This document shows, in pieces, positions 7,537 to 17,306 of a DNA stretch of 57,169 nucleotides. The notes beneath the pieces were generated by a model. It had not been told where the DNA came from and searched no databases. It was given only the letters and a program-made list of their open reading frames with translations. Within the stretch, counting starts at the first letter, position 1, and every line of letters begins with the position of its first letter. A program made the position numbers and the translations under genes. The stretch spans positions 1 to 57,169 of the forward strand of contig NZ_WKJL01000031.1 of assembly GCF_009674565.1 (NCBI RefSeq), given 5' to 3'. Source of the DNA: Duganella aquatilis (GTDB lineage Bacteria > Pseudomonadota > Gammaproteobacteria > Burkholderiales > Burkholderiaceae_D).

Positions 7537-9993
7537 ATGAACAACCCCCTATCCGTGCTGCCGCTGAATCTTGGTTTGATGGCCGCTTCGCCGCAGGCCG
7601 GCGCCCAGGAGGGCGGTTATCGTTTACCGCCTGCCGCCTTGCAAGCCATTGTGGATGCGGCGCGCGCGCCGGCGCTCAGTCTCAGTCCGCGGCGCGACAT
7701 CGTCGCGGTGATCGAAACGCCGCCGCTGCCCGGCATCGCCGAAGTGGCGCAGCCGGAGCTGAAGCTGGCCGGTCTGCGCATCAATCCGCGCACCTGTTCC
7801 TCTTCCCGGTTTTCGTTCGGCACCGACTTGTCGCTGCTGGAGGTGGCCACGCGCAAGGAGATCCGCCTCACCGGACTGCCGCGCGGCCTGCGCCTGTCGG
7901 ACCTGAGCTGGTCGCCGGACCAGCGCCATCTGGCGTTCACGCACGTGGCGCTGAGCGGCGAGCGCGGTGCGGTGGAGCTGTGGGTGGTGGATGTCGCCGA
8001 ACGCAAGGCGCGCAAGCTGTCGCCGCAGCCCTTGTCGGCGGTGCTCACGCGCGGCTTCAACTGGCTGCCGGACAGCAGCGGGCTGCTGGTGCACTGGCGG
8101 CCGGCGGATATCGGCAAGGTGCCGGCGGCTAGCGGGATTCCGTCCGGGCCGATAGCGCAGGACAGCACCTCGGACGGCCATGTGCGCCAGCTGCGCACCT
8201 ACCAGGATCTGCTCAAGAGCGAGGACGACGCGCGCCTGTTCGAGTACTACATCACGGTGCAGATGGCGATCATCGACCTGCACGGCAAAACGCGGCTGGT
8301 CGGTACGCCGGGACCGTTTTCGCGCACCTCGATTGCGCCGGGCGGCGAGTATCTGCTGACGCAGAGCGTGACGCGGCCGTATTCCTACATCGTGCCGGCG
8401 TCCAGTTTCGGCGAACGGGTCGAGGTACGCGACCTGCACGGCGTGGTGGTGCACACGGTGGCCAACCTGCCGCTGGAGGAAGGTCTGCCACAGGGGAACG
8501 ACGCGGTGTCCGACGGCGTGCGCCATGTGTCGTGGCGCGCCGACGCGCCTGCCAGCCTGGTGTGGGCCGAGGCGCAGGACGGCGGCGATCCCGCGCGCGA
8601 AGTCATCGACGGCATCCGCGACATGGTGATGCTGCAGGCGGCGCCGTTCCGCGAACCGCCGCTGGTGCTGGCGCGGCTGACCATGCGCTTCGCCGGCATC
8701 GCCTGGGGCCGCGACGACGTCGCCCTGATCAATGAGCGCTGGCACAAGACGCGCGACTACAAGCAGTGGATGATCGAGCCGGGCCACCTCTCGACGCCGC
8801 CGGAGCTGATCCACGCCGGCTCGTATGAGGACCGCTACAACAGCCCTGGTTCGCCGGTGATGCGCGCCGACGTCAACGGCTTCCCGCGCCTGCTGATCGG
8901 CCCCGGCACCACGGTGCTGATGGACGGCGCCGGCGCCACGCCGGAAGGCGACCGTCCGTTCATCGACCGCGTCAGCCTGACCACGAAAAAGAAGGAGCGC
9001 CTGTTCCAGAGCGCCGCGCCGTATTTTGAAAACGTGGCGGCGGTGCTGAACGACGACGGCACGCTGCTGCTCACCACGCGCGAGTCGCCGACCGAGCGGC
9101 CGAACTACTATCTGCGCGACCTGACCAAGCCGGAAGGCCAGCAGCTGACGGCGCTGACCAACTACCCGCATCCGACGCCGCAGCTGAAGGACGTGGCGAA
9201 GGAGCAGATCCGCTACGTGCGGGAAGACGGCGTGGAACTGACCGCCACACTGATGCTGCCGCCGGACTACGACGCCGCGCGCGACGGCCCGCTGCCGCTG
9301 CTGATGTGGGCCTATCCGCAGGAATTCAAATCCGCCGGCGCGGCCAGCCAGACCACCGGTTCGCCGTACCGGTTCAACTCCGTCAGCTACTGGGGACCGG
9401 CGGCCTTCCTGGCGATGGGCTATGCGGTGCTGGATAATCCGTCGTTCCCGATTGTCGGCGTCGGCGACGAGGAGCCGAACGACACCTATCTGCCGCAGCT
9501 GGTGGCGTCGGCCGAGGCGGCGGTGGAGGAGGTGGTGCGGCGCGGCGTCGCCGACCGCCATCGCATCGCCATTGGCGGCCATTCGTACGGCGCCTTCATG
9601 ACCGGAAATCTGCTGGCGCACACGCGTCTGTTCCGCGCCGGGATCGCGCGCAGCGGCGCCTACAACCGCACGCTGACGCCGTTCGGTTTCCAGTCCGAGG
9701 AGCGGCCGTACTGGCAGGCGGCGCAGGTGTACCAGACCATGTCGCCGTTTAATAACGCCGACAAGATCAAGGATGCGATGCTGCTGATCCACGGCGCGGA
9801 GGACAGCAATTCCGGCACCTTCCCCTTGCAGAGCGAGCGCATGTTCCAGGCCATCAAGGGCTTGGGCGGCACCGCGCGGCTGGTGATGCTGCCGAACGAA
9901 TCGCACGCCTACCGCGCGCGCGAATCGATCATGCACATGCTGTACGAGACCAATGCCTGGCTGGAGAAATACGTCAAACACGCAACGGCGTAG
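7537..9993 (+). CDS. S9 family (prolyl-oligopeptidase type) serine peptidase, exported
   Basis: 818 residues from the ATG at 7537, which has AAGGA at the right spacing; an upstream ATG at 7474 gives an unlikely leader. The N-terminus ends in a signal-like AASPQAGAQ (cleavage near residue 25). Residues about 30-560 form the beta-propeller region. The C-terminal alpha/beta-hydrolase domain shows the triad: Ser683 in GGHSYGAF, Asp756 in HGAEDS, His790 in NESHAY. The layout resembles the glutamyl-endopeptidase branch of S9 enzymes, which cut short peptides. It is predicted periplasmic and probably monocistronic. Confidence 0.88.
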   Translation: MNNPLSVLPLNLGLMAASPQAGAQEGGYRLPPAALQAIVDAARAPALSLSPRRDIVAVIETPPLPGIAEVAQPELKLAGLRINPRTCSSSRFSFGTDLSLLEVATRKEIRLTGLPRGLRLSDLSWSPDQRHLAFTHVALSGERGAVELWVVDVAERKARKLSPQPLSAVLTRGFNWLPDSSGLLVHWRPADIGKVPAASGIPSGPIAQDSTSDGHVRQLRTYQDLLKSEDDARLFEYYITVQMAIIDLHGKTRLVGTPGPFSRTSIAPGGEYLLTQSVTRPYSYIVPASSFGERVEVRDLHGVVVHTVANLPLEEGLPQGNDAVSDGVRHVSWRADAPASLVWAEAQDGGDPAREVIDGIRDMVMLQAAPFREPPLVLARLTMRFAGIAWGRDDVALINERWHKTRDYKQWMIEPGHLSTPPELIHAGSYEDRYNSPGSPVMRADVNGFPRLLIGPGTTVLMDGAGATPEGDRPFIDRVSLTTKKKERLFQSAAPYFENVAAVLNDDGTLLLTTRESPTERPNYYLRDLTKPEGQQLTALTNYPHPTPQLKDVAKEQIRYVREDGVELTATLMLPPDYDAARDGPLPLLMWAYPQEFKSAGAASQTTGSPYRFNSVSYWGPAAFLAMGYAVLDNPSFPIVGVGDEEPNDTYLPQLVASAEAAVEEVVRRGVADRHRIAIGGHSYGAFMTGNLLAHTRLFRAGIARSGAYNRTLTPFGFQSEERPYWQAAQVYQTMSPFNNADKIKDAMLLIHGAEDSNSGTFPLQSERMFQAIKGLGGTARLVMLPNESHAYRARESIMHMLYETNAWLEKYVKHATA

Positions 9994-10029
9994 AATGGTC
10001 GCCGTGTTCCTTCGACTGGAGTATCGACC

Positions 10030-10146
10030 ATGAAATTATTTCACCGCGCCCCCGATCCTGTCGTTCCCGTGGATGATCCCGCGCCGCCGAATATTCCGCA
10101 TCCGGCGCCGCAGGATGATCCGGTGCCGGATCACCATCCCAGCTAG
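10030..10146 (+). CDS. Small proline/aspartate-rich peptide
   Basis: An ATG-to-TAG frame of 38 residues, very rich in Pro, Asp and His (PDPVVPVDDPAPP, PHPAPQDDPVPD). It starts 36 bases after the peptidase stop, and its own stop overlaps the tamB stop on the other strand. There is no strong Shine-Dalgarno sequence; GGAG lies about 10 bases upstream. The strongly biased composition is unlike neighbouring random frames and suggests a real small ORF. Function is unknown; it may be a product of the peptidase transcript. Confidence 0.5.
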   Translation: MKLFHRAPDPVVPVDDPAPPNIPHPAPQDDPVPDHHPS

Positions 10147-13100
10147 TCGAACGCCCAGGTGTAGAGCACGTCCAGCGCGTTGTTGGTGCCGGTCTGGAAT
10201 TGCAGCGTGATGCGCGGATTGAGTTTGTATTTGAGCTTGACCAGGCTGGTGGCGCTGCTGGCGCCCTGTTCAAAACTGAGGTAGGCGCGTGATGAGATGC
10301 GTTTGCCGACCGTGACCACGGTATTCTGCAAGCCGGTGGCCGCACCCGCCGTCGAGGTGCCGGCCGCCTGGCCCACGCCCAGTTCATCCACACCCAGTGC
10401 GCTGGCCAGCTTGCCCTGGCCGGCGCCGCCGAACAGCGCGCCGGCCGCGGTACTGAGCAGCGCCATGTCGTTGCCCTGGGTGTTGTCGATGCCGTGGCCC
10501 AGCACCAGCCACGCCAGCTTGTCGCTGTCCGACACGGTGGGCGTGGACACCAGCTTGGCCTGCGGCGCCAGCGCCGTTCCGCGCACTTCCACGCCCGCTT
10601 CCACATTGGTTTCGCTGAGCGCCTCGCCCTCCGGACGGCGGCGTACGGCCAGGATGTTGAGGCCGGGGTTGTCGTAGGCGCCGGTGAAGTTGATCACGCC
10701 GCGGTCGATCGCCAGCTTCTGCCCATACGCCGCATAGGTGCCGCTGACCACGCGGATGCTGCCGTTGACGCGCGGCGGCCGGCGGTCTGCCACGCGGATG
10801 CGCAGCGAGCCGGCCAGCTGCGCATCCAGCCCTTTGCCGCTCAGATTGAAGTCGTTGCCGAGGTCCGCTTCGACGTCGATATTCAGCGGCATGCCTTGCG
10901 CCGCCTTGACCGGCGCCGCGCCCTTGCCGACGATGACCACGTCATCGCTGAGCGTTGGCGTGTCGGCGCCGGCCAGTTCGATGCTGGCGCGGTCGGCGCG
11001 GAATTTGCCGTCCAGCTGGAAGTGCTTGGCGTCGCGCGTCAGGTTGCTGGTGCCGCTGACCACCAGGATGCGGTCGGGACGTGACAGCACTTCCAGCTTG
11101 TCGGCGGTCAGCTTGAGCTGCATGGTCGCCTCGTTGGCGGCGTAGCGTATCCAGCCATCGGCCTGCGCGCGGCCCTGGTTGCCGTCGAAGGCCAGCTTTT
11201 GCAGTTGCAGCTGGTCGCCGGTCAGGCGTGCCTGCAGTTGACCGTTGCGCAGCTTGATGCCTTGATCGAGCCAGTTGACCACCAGCTTGTCGCCGGTGAT
11301 GTCGCCGCTCAGTTGCGGCGCGGCGATGGTGCCGCTGCCGTTGACGGCCATCTTGAAGGTGCCGTCGATTTCCAGGCCCGGCTGGCCGGCCAGCGGCGCC
11401 AGCCAGGCCAGGGAACCCATGTTGGCGCTGCCGGTGAGGGTGAAGGTGCTGTCGTCGGCCAGGCGGCCGTCGTGCAGCTGGGCGCTGCCATCCAGCTTGG
11501 CCTGGCCGGCGCGGGTGCCGTCGACGTTGAGTTGTACGCGCAGGGTGCCGTCGTTGACGTCGGCGCGGGCGTCCAGCGTGCGCAGGCCGAGCGGCTGCGG
11601 CAGGTCGGCGCCGATGATGGTCAGGTCGCCCTGTTCGCGGTTGACGTGGACCATGCCGGCCAGCGTGCGGGTGGCGGCTTGCAGGTTCAGGCCCCATTCG
11701 GCGCCGATGGTCATGTTGCTGCGGACGTTGTCGCGCCAGGCGTCGGACAGTTGCGCCAGGTAGTTGACCGGCACGCCGGCCGCCTGGCCTTTGCTGCGCC
11801 ATTCGGCGCCGGATTTTTCCAGGTTGTCGATGCGGATGGTGCCGGCGGGGAGGTTGATGGTGGTGCTGCCCAGCGCGATCTGCACGGGCTTGAGCAGGCC
11901 GGCGACGCCGGTGTCTTCCGGTGCGGTGAGTTTCAGCGGCGCCGGCGCGGCCAGGGTGAGGGCGAAGCGGCCCTTGTTTTGCAGGGTGTCGATGGCGCCG
12001 GTCCACGTATCGTTGGCCCAGCTGCCCTTGACGCGCAGCGCGGCGTCGAAGTCTGGATTGGAGGCGCTCAGCTGAATGATGTGCGCGGAGCGCGTGCCGC
12101 TGGTTTGCAGTCGCGCCTTGTCGATGGTGATGGCCGGCGACACATAGCGTGTGATGGCGATGTCGCTCACCAGCGGCACGTCGGCCAGCGAATCCGCCGC
12201 CGCGTTGCCGCGCGCCTGCGCCGCGCGTCCCGCGCTGCGCGCTATGCCGCCGGTTGCGGCGCCGCTTGCCATTGCAATCGTATTCCCCAGCGTCGCGCTG
12301 CCGTGGATGCTGCCGACCTGCTGCTGGCCAGGCGCGCGCAGATTGCTGCCATCGAGATTGAGCGCGAGCGCTGGCCGGGCGCTGGTGCCGGACAGCGTGC
12401 CATCCGCGCGCAGCACGCCAGCGAACTGCGGACCAAGCGCGCCAAGTTGCGGCGCGTCGAGCTTCCACTCCAGCTTATCGAGCGCGCTGCCGAAACTACC
12501 CTTGGCCTGCAAGCTGTTGGACGCCAGGTGCAGATCGATATCCGCATTGCTCACACTTCCCTTGGAAGCCGTCAGCTTGGCATAGCCCGACAGCGGCGCA
12601 TTGGCAAACGTCGATGGCTGCAAGGTCAGATTGAACGCGGCGCGCCAATCGCCGGCCAGCCGCGCATCGGCATTGAACACGGCGTTGACCGCGCCAGCCT
12701 GCGCCGCGCCGAACGAGGCGGGATTCAGGCGTTGCACGCTGCCGTTCATCTTCAGTTCCGGCGTGCCCTTGACCACGGCCACGTCGCCGGCAGCGTGAAT
12801 CAGGCTGTCCGCCGGACGCTTGGCCGACGCGAACGCCAGGCCGCGCGCATCGGCTTCAAAGCTGCTGCGCGGCGCTTCCATGCTGCCGGTGACCGCGCCG
12901 CTGGCGGTGATCGCACCCAGCAAATCGCTGCTGACCGCCGATAGCTGGCGTGCATCGATCTTCCACTTTAACTGCTCGCCCGGTGCGCCGAAACTGCCGC
13001 TGACGTCAGCGGTGTTCTGCGCCATCGCCAGATGCGCGTCGATGCCGCTCAGGTGTTTGGCGTCCGCATTCAGCTTGCCGTTGCCGGTCAGCGTCTGGCC

Positions 13101-14639
13101 CATCAACTTGCTGGCCTTGATCTGGAACGCCGCCCCCACTTGCCATGCCGGCGACAGCGCGCCTTTGGCGTTGACGTCCGCATTCAGGTCGGCGATCGGA
13201 TAGCCGGTGCCCAGCGCGGAGGGATCGAAATGGTCGGCGGTCAGCCTGGCGCTGAATTCCTGCTTGTCTTTCAGGCTGGCCTGGCCGGTGGCGCTGATGC
13301 TGCCTTTCTTCGCTTGCAGGCGCACTTGGTGCAGTTGCAGCAGCGCGTCGGCCAGCGTGGCTTGCAGGTCGAGGCGCATGCCTTTGTCGGCCAGCGCTGC
13401 GCTCAGCGATTGCTTCGCCGGCGTGCTGGTGAGAGTGATGTCGCCGGCGATGGCGGTCTTGTTGATGCTGGTGTGGATGTCTTTCAGGTCGAAGCGGTCG
13501 GTGTGCAGCTTGAAGTTGGCGGCGTCGATGCCGGCGTCGATACCGCTGCGGTCTACCTTGCCGCCGCCGGTGAATTTGCCTGCGGCGCCGAGATCCAGGA
13601 CGACGTTGTCCAGCAGCGAGGAGGTGAGGGTGCCATCCAGGCGTCCGCTGAAGGCTTGCAGCGGCAGGCCTTTCTGGTCCAGCGGCGCGGCCTTGCCTTG
13701 ATTGAGAACGGCGAACTGGCCGGAGATCTTCTGGTCCTTGGCGATGGCGGCGGTCAGCTTCAGGCTGAACTTCGCTTCCGGCCATTCGGCGTTGAAGCCG
13801 GCCGGATCGAGATCGCGGCCGGTCAGGTCGATGGAGCGCAGGATGATCGGATCGAATGGCGCCAGCGCAAGCGCCGCTTCGCCGCTGGCGCCATTCGCCG
13901 CGCCTTGAATTTTCAGCGTCAGCAGCGCCAGGTCGCCGCCGGCCTGCACGGCCAGCCGCGCCACACCCGCCGGCATGGCAGCGCCGCCGGCCATTGGCGC
14001 ATCGCTATACACCAGCGTCGCCTTGGCTTGCAGCGCAAACGGCTTGCTGCCGGCGATGGTAGCATCGGCCTTGATATCGCCGAACGCCGTGTGCGCGGAT
14101 GCGTCCTGCACATGCCAGGCCTGCTTGTCGCCATCAAGTTTGAAGCGCAGGCGATCGATCACATTGCTGCCGGTATCGCTGGTCAGCGTCAGCTTGTCCA
14201 GCCGCCCGTCGGAGATGCTCAGCCTAATCGGCGACGCCAGCGATTCCGGCATGGTGGAAGGCTCCGACGGCCCGCTGCTCTGCACCAGCAGGCTGCGCGC
14301 ATGCAGCTCGCTGATGGTCAGCCCTTCCGAAAAATACTGCAACGGCGACCAGTTGATATCGATCTGCTCCGCCGTCACCACGGTGCCCTTGCTGCGATAC
14401 ACCAGCTTATCGATGTGCATGCGATGGTACAGCGAACCGCTGACGCCCGTCACCGCAATCTGCCCGCCGCTGGCGTTCGAAATGCGCTGCACCAGCTGCT
14501 GCAAGGTCGACTCGCGCCCCAGCAGCCAGAACGCGCCGACCAGCAGCACGACCAGCACGCCGAAGCCGATCGCCACGCGGCGCGGCCAGCGGCGGCGCGG
14601 CGCAACCTGTTCTGGAGAAGTGTTGTCTTGGTCAGCCAT
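10143..14639 (-). CDS. tamB: TamB, translocation and assembly module inner-membrane protein
   Basis: A 1,498-residue AsmA/TamB-type protein. It has one N-terminal membrane anchor after a basic stretch (residues about 17-40, RRVAIGFGVLVVLLVGAFW), then more than a thousand residues of repetitive beta-strand pattern forming the bridge across the periplasm. The conserved C-terminal DUF490/TamB domain ends in ITLQFQTGTNNALDVLYTWA. With TamA it forms a complex implicated in outer-membrane protein insertion and lipid transport. The ATG overlaps the tamA stop by one base (TGATG on the minus strand), giving translational coupling. Confidence 0.93.
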   Translation of the reverse strand: MADQDNTSPEQVAPRRRWPRRVAIGFGVLVVLLVGAFWLLGRESTLQQLVQRISNASGGQIAVTGVSGSLYHRMHIDKLVYRSKGTVVTAEQIDINWSPLQYFSEGLTISELHARSLLVQSSGPSEPSTMPESLASPIRLSISDGRLDKLTLTSDTGSNVIDRLRFKLDGDKQAWHVQDASAHTAFGDIKADATIAGSKPFALQAKATLVYSDAPMAGGAAMPAGVARLAVQAGGDLALLTLKIQGAANGASGEAALALAPFDPIILRSIDLTGRDLDPAGFNAEWPEAKFSLKLTAAIAKDQKISGQFAVLNQGKAAPLDQKGLPLQAFSGRLDGTLTSSLLDNVVLDLGAAGKFTGGGKVDRSGIDAGIDAANFKLHTDRFDLKDIHTSINKTAIAGDITLTSTPAKQSLSAALADKGMRLDLQATLADALLQLHQVRLQAKKGSISATGQASLKDKQEFSARLTADHFDPSALGTGYPIADLNADVNAKGALSPAWQVGAAFQIKASKLMGQTLTGNGKLNADAKHLSGIDAHLAMAQNTADVSGSFGAPGEQLKWKIDARQLSAVSSDLLGAITASGAVTGSMEAPRSSFEADARGLAFASAKRPADSLIHAAGDVAVVKGTPELKMNGSVQRLNPASFGAAQAGAVNAVFNADARLAGDWRAAFNLTLQPSTFANAPLSGYAKLTASKGSVSNADIDLHLASNSLQAKGSFGSALDKLEWKLDAPQLGALGPQFAGVLRADGTLSGTSARPALALNLDGSNLRAPGQQQVGSIHGSATLGNTIAMASGAATGGIARSAGRAAQARGNAAADSLADVPLVSDIAITRYVSPAITIDKARLQTSGTRSAHIIQLSASNPDFDAALRVKGSWANDTWTGAIDTLQNKGRFALTLAAPAPLKLTAPEDTGVAGLLKPVQIALGSTTINLPAGTIRIDNLEKSGAEWRSKGQAAGVPVNYLAQLSDAWRDNVRSNMTIGAEWGLNLQAATRTLAGMVHVNREQGDLTIIGADLPQPLGLRTLDARADVNDGTLRVQLNVDGTRAGQAKLDGSAQLHDGRLADDSTFTLTGSANMGSLAWLAPLAGQPGLEIDGTFKMAVNGSGTIAAPQLSGDITGDKLVVNWLDQGIKLRNGQLQARLTGDQLQLQKLAFDGNQGRAQADGWIRYAANEATMQLKLTADKLEVLSRPDRILVVSGTSNLTRDAKHFQLDGKFRADRASIELAGADTPTLSDDVVIVGKGAAPVKAAQGMPLNIDVEADLGNDFNLSGKGLDAQLAGSLRIRVADRRPPRVNGSIRVVSGTYAAYGQKLAIDRGVINFTGAYDNPGLNILAVRRRPEGEALSETNVEAGVEVRGTALAPQAKLVSTPTVSDSDKLAWLVLGHGIDNTQGNDMALLSTAAGALFGGAGQGKLASALGVDELGVGQAAGTSTAGAATGLQNTVVTVGKRISSRAYLSFEQGASSATSLVKLKYKLNPRITLQFQTGTNNALDVLYTWAFD

Positions 14640-16495
14640 CAGAAAGTGAATCCCAGCGAGAAGTGCAAACGATATTTATGAACCGCGTGTCCATATGCGA
14701 CGTCGACGTTGATCGGTCCCACGGGACTCTTCCAGCGCGCGCCGACACCGTAGCCGGACTTGGGATGCAAGGCGCTGATCGTGTCGCCGGCATTACCGGC
14801 GTCGTAGAACACCGCCGCGCCGTACTGCGGCTTGAACCAGTACTGATACTCGGCGCTGGCCGTGGCCAGGTAACGGCCGCCGGTGATCGCGCCGTCCACC
14901 GGCACCCCCAGCTCCTGGTAGCCATAGCCGCGCACCGACTGGTCGCCGCCGGCGCGGAACAGATACACCGCCGGCACGCCATCCTTGTTGCGCGAGGTGA
15001 GCGCGCCAAGCTCCCCGCGGAAGATGGCGTTGGTGCTCACACCCAGCGGCAGATACGCCACGCCGCGCGCATAGCCGCGCACGAACGCCTCGTCGGTCAG
15101 GATCGGCAGCAGCGCGCCGCCCACCTGCGCGTTCAGCGCATAGCCCTTGGTCGGGAACAGCAGGTTATCCAGCTTGCGCCAGGTGACGCCATAGGTCAGC
15201 GGCAAACTCTTGCTCTGGCTGGACGGGATGCCGCCGATGGTCTTGGTCTCCGTCAGCAGCTCCAGCGTCAGCGAACGTTCCAGCAGCGGCGTGCCCCAGG
15301 TGCGCTTGCCGGCGATGCTGGCCACGCTGGTCACCTCGCCCGAAATGTCGCTGCGTTCGAAGGACGCGCCGATGCTGTCGTTATAGCCTTCCGGCGTGAC
15401 CGGGAAGTAGAAGTTGCTGGTGGCGGTCTGCTTCTTGGTTTCCAGCGTCAGCGCGCTTTTCATGCGCAGGCCGAAGACCGACAAGTCGTCATACGTCAGC
15501 GAAGTACGATTGCCGGTGTTGGTCGAATAACCGATACCGGCGCTGACGTTCTTGCGCTTGTTCTCCACCACGCGCACCAGCAGCGGCAACGGCGCCATGG
15601 CGGTGGCGGCGTTCTGCTCCGGCGTCATGGCGGCGGCGTCCAGCTGTTCGGTGAGGATGGCGCTGGTGTCGGCGCTCACTTCCACGCTGGCGAAATAGCC
15701 GGTGTCCTGCAGGCGCGACTGGTACGATTGCAGCGCCGCTTCGCTGTAGTAGTCGCCGGGACTGATCTGATTCAGGTTGCGCACCACCTTGTCCGGATAG
15801 CGCTTCAAGCCTTCGATGCGCAGTTCGCCGAAGCGCATCTCCGGGCCGCTGTCGATGGCGACGCGCAGATTGGCCAGGTGCGCCTCCGGGTCCACCGTGG
15901 CCTGGCTCTCGACCAGCTGCGCGCGCGGATAGCGCGTCTGCACCACGGAGCGCAGCATGGCGCGCTTGGCCGACTCCCATTCGTCTTGACGGAATATCGC
16001 GCCTTTTTTCAGCGGCCATGCGGACTTCAGCGCGTTGACATCGAACTGCTGGTCGGCCGGCTGGTCCGGATTGGCGGCAAAGCCCTGCAGGCTCAGATCG
16101 ACCTCGCCCACGCGCACCGGCTGTCCCGGCTCCACCTTGACCTGTACCACCGGCGTGCCGGGGGCTTCGCGGTCGAGGCTTGCGCTGACCACCGGCGAAT
16201 AGTAACCATCGGTGGCAACCAGCGTGCGGATCTGCTCCGGTGCCACGCGCACCAGCCGTTGCAGCTGTTCGCGGTCGATGCGGTCGTTGCCGCGAAAACG
16301 GACCAGGTCCAGGTTATGTTCGAGCAGCTCGCGCACGTCGGTTGGCGCGTCGATGCGGACCTCGTATTTCAGGCCTTCGGCGGACTGTGCGGCAGCGGAT
16401 AGCATGGCCGCAGCGAGGCAGGCAGACCCTTTTGCCACAACTTGTGCCAAAATTCGTGATCCTGTCCGTTTTTTTGCTGGCGATGCCGGTAACAT
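14639..16495 (-). CDS. tamA: TamA, Omp85-family outer-membrane assembly protein
   Basis: 618 residues: a signal peptide (SACLAAAMLSAAAQSA), three POTRA-like domains (about residues 40-290) and a C-terminal 16-strand Omp85 barrel. The last POTRA passes into the barrel near NVSAGIGYSTNTGNRTSLTY. The barrel contains the lid-loop motif VRGYGYQELG and ends in an aromatic terminal strand (LHFSLGFTF), as expected of BAM/TAM substrates. It inserts in the outer membrane and binds TamB, encoded immediately downstream. Confidence 0.93.
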   Translation of the reverse strand: MLPASPAKKRTGSRILAQVVAKGSACLAAAMLSAAAQSAEGLKYEVRIDAPTDVRELLEHNLDLVRFRGNDRIDREQLQRLVRVAPEQIRTLVATDGYYSPVVSASLDREAPGTPVVQVKVEPGQPVRVGEVDLSLQGFAANPDQPADQQFDVNALKSAWPLKKGAIFRQDEWESAKRAMLRSVVQTRYPRAQLVESQATVDPEAHLANLRVAIDSGPEMRFGELRIEGLKRYPDKVVRNLNQISPGDYYSEAALQSYQSRLQDTGYFASVEVSADTSAILTEQLDAAAMTPEQNAATAMAPLPLLVRVVENKRKNVSAGIGYSTNTGNRTSLTYDDLSVFGLRMKSALTLETKKQTATSNFYFPVTPEGYNDSIGASFERSDISGEVTSVASIAGKRTWGTPLLERSLTLELLTETKTIGGIPSSQSKSLPLTYGVTWRKLDNLLFPTKGYALNAQVGGALLPILTDEAFVRGYARGVAYLPLGVSTNAIFRGELGALTSRNKDGVPAVYLFRAGGDQSVRGYGYQELGVPVDGAITGGRYLATASAEYQYWFKPQYGAAVFYDAGNAGDTISALHPKSGYGVGARWKSPVGPINVDVAYGHAVHKYRLHFSLGFTF

Positions 16496-16548
16496 GAGAC
16501 TCCATGAAGGTGTACGCTAAAGGTGTGCGTCATGAGCATGTTACCGGA

Positions 16549-16576
16549 TTGCCCCGAAAGATGGCGTACTTATAAT
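16549..16576 (+). promoter_or_regulatory. Sigma-70-like promoter of queC
   Basis: TTGCCC at 16549-16554 and a consensus TATAAT at 16571-16576, separated by 16 bases. The predicted start, about 7 bases after the -10, leaves a leader of roughly 15 bases with GGAAAG before the ATG at 16599. It lies in the tamA/queC divergent gap. Confidence 0.65.
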
Positions 16577-16598
16577 ATTGCTTCATCTGGAAAGAACT

Positions 16599-17306
16599 AT
16601 GCTGCCTACCGATTCCGCCCTGGTCCTGTTTAGCGGAGGCCAGGACTCCACCACCTGCCTGGCCTGGGCCCTGAAACACTACACCCGGGTTGAAACCATC
16701 GGTTTCGATTACGGCCAGCGCCACGCCGTCGAGCTGACCGTGCGTCCCAAGCTGCTGCAAAGCCTGCGCGAACAGTCGTCCGAGTGGAACGCCCGGCTGG
16801 GTGAAGACCACATGATCGACCTGTCGCTGATTTCGGAAATCTCGCAAACCGCGATGACCCACGATATCGCCATCGAAACCCAGGCCAACGGCCTGCCGAA
16901 CACCTTTGTCCCCGGCCGCAACCTGCTGTTCATGACGGTGGCCGCCACCGTGGCCTATCGCCGCGGCCTGACGGTGCTGGTGGGCGGCATGTGCGAAACC
17001 GATTTCTCCGGCTACCCGGACTGCCGCGACGACACCATGAAGGCGCTGCAGGTGGCGCTCAACCTCGGCATGGACACCCGCACCAAGCTGGAAACGCCGC
17101 TGATGTGGCGCGACAAGAAGCAGACCTGGGAACTGGCCATGGAACTGGGCGGCCAGGCGCTGGTGGACCTGATCCGCGACGGCACCCACACCTGCTACCT
17201 CGGCGAGCGCGGCGCGCTGCACGACTGGGGCTACGGCTGCGGCACCTGCCCGGCGTGCGCGTTGCGCGCGCGCGGCTACCACCAGTTCGTGGGCATCGAG
17301 GTGTAA
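16599..17306 (+). CDS. queC: QueC, 7-cyano-7-deazaguanine (preQ0) synthase
   Basis: QueC converts 7-carboxy-7-deazaguanine to preQ0 with ATP and ammonia, on the path to queuosine in tRNA. 235 residues from the ATG at 16599 (Shine-Dalgarno GGAAAG); an ATG at 16578 falls next to the -10 box. Visible marks are the PP-loop SGGQDS (residues 12-17), the substrate segment CETDFSGYPDCR, and a zinc-binding cluster YGCGTCPACALR near the C-terminus. The family length is normal. No other queuosine gene is adjacent; instead a diguanylate cyclase gene abuts it. Confidence 0.96.
   Translation: MLPTDSALVLFSGGQDSTTCLAWALKHYTRVETIGFDYGQRHAVELTVRPKLLQSLREQSSEWNARLGEDHMIDLSLISEISQTAMTHDIAIETQANGLPNTFVPGRNLLFMTVAATVAYRRGLTVLVGGMCETDFSGYPDCRDDTMKALQVALNLGMDTRTKLETPLMWRDKKQTWELAMELGGQALVDLIRDGTHTCYLGERGALHDWGYGCGTCPACALRARGYHQFVGIEV

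Noticed and set aside
7624..9981. Long antisense frame across the S9 peptidase
   Set aside because: Codon-bias shadow of the real gene; composition His/Arg/Gln-rich and no motif.
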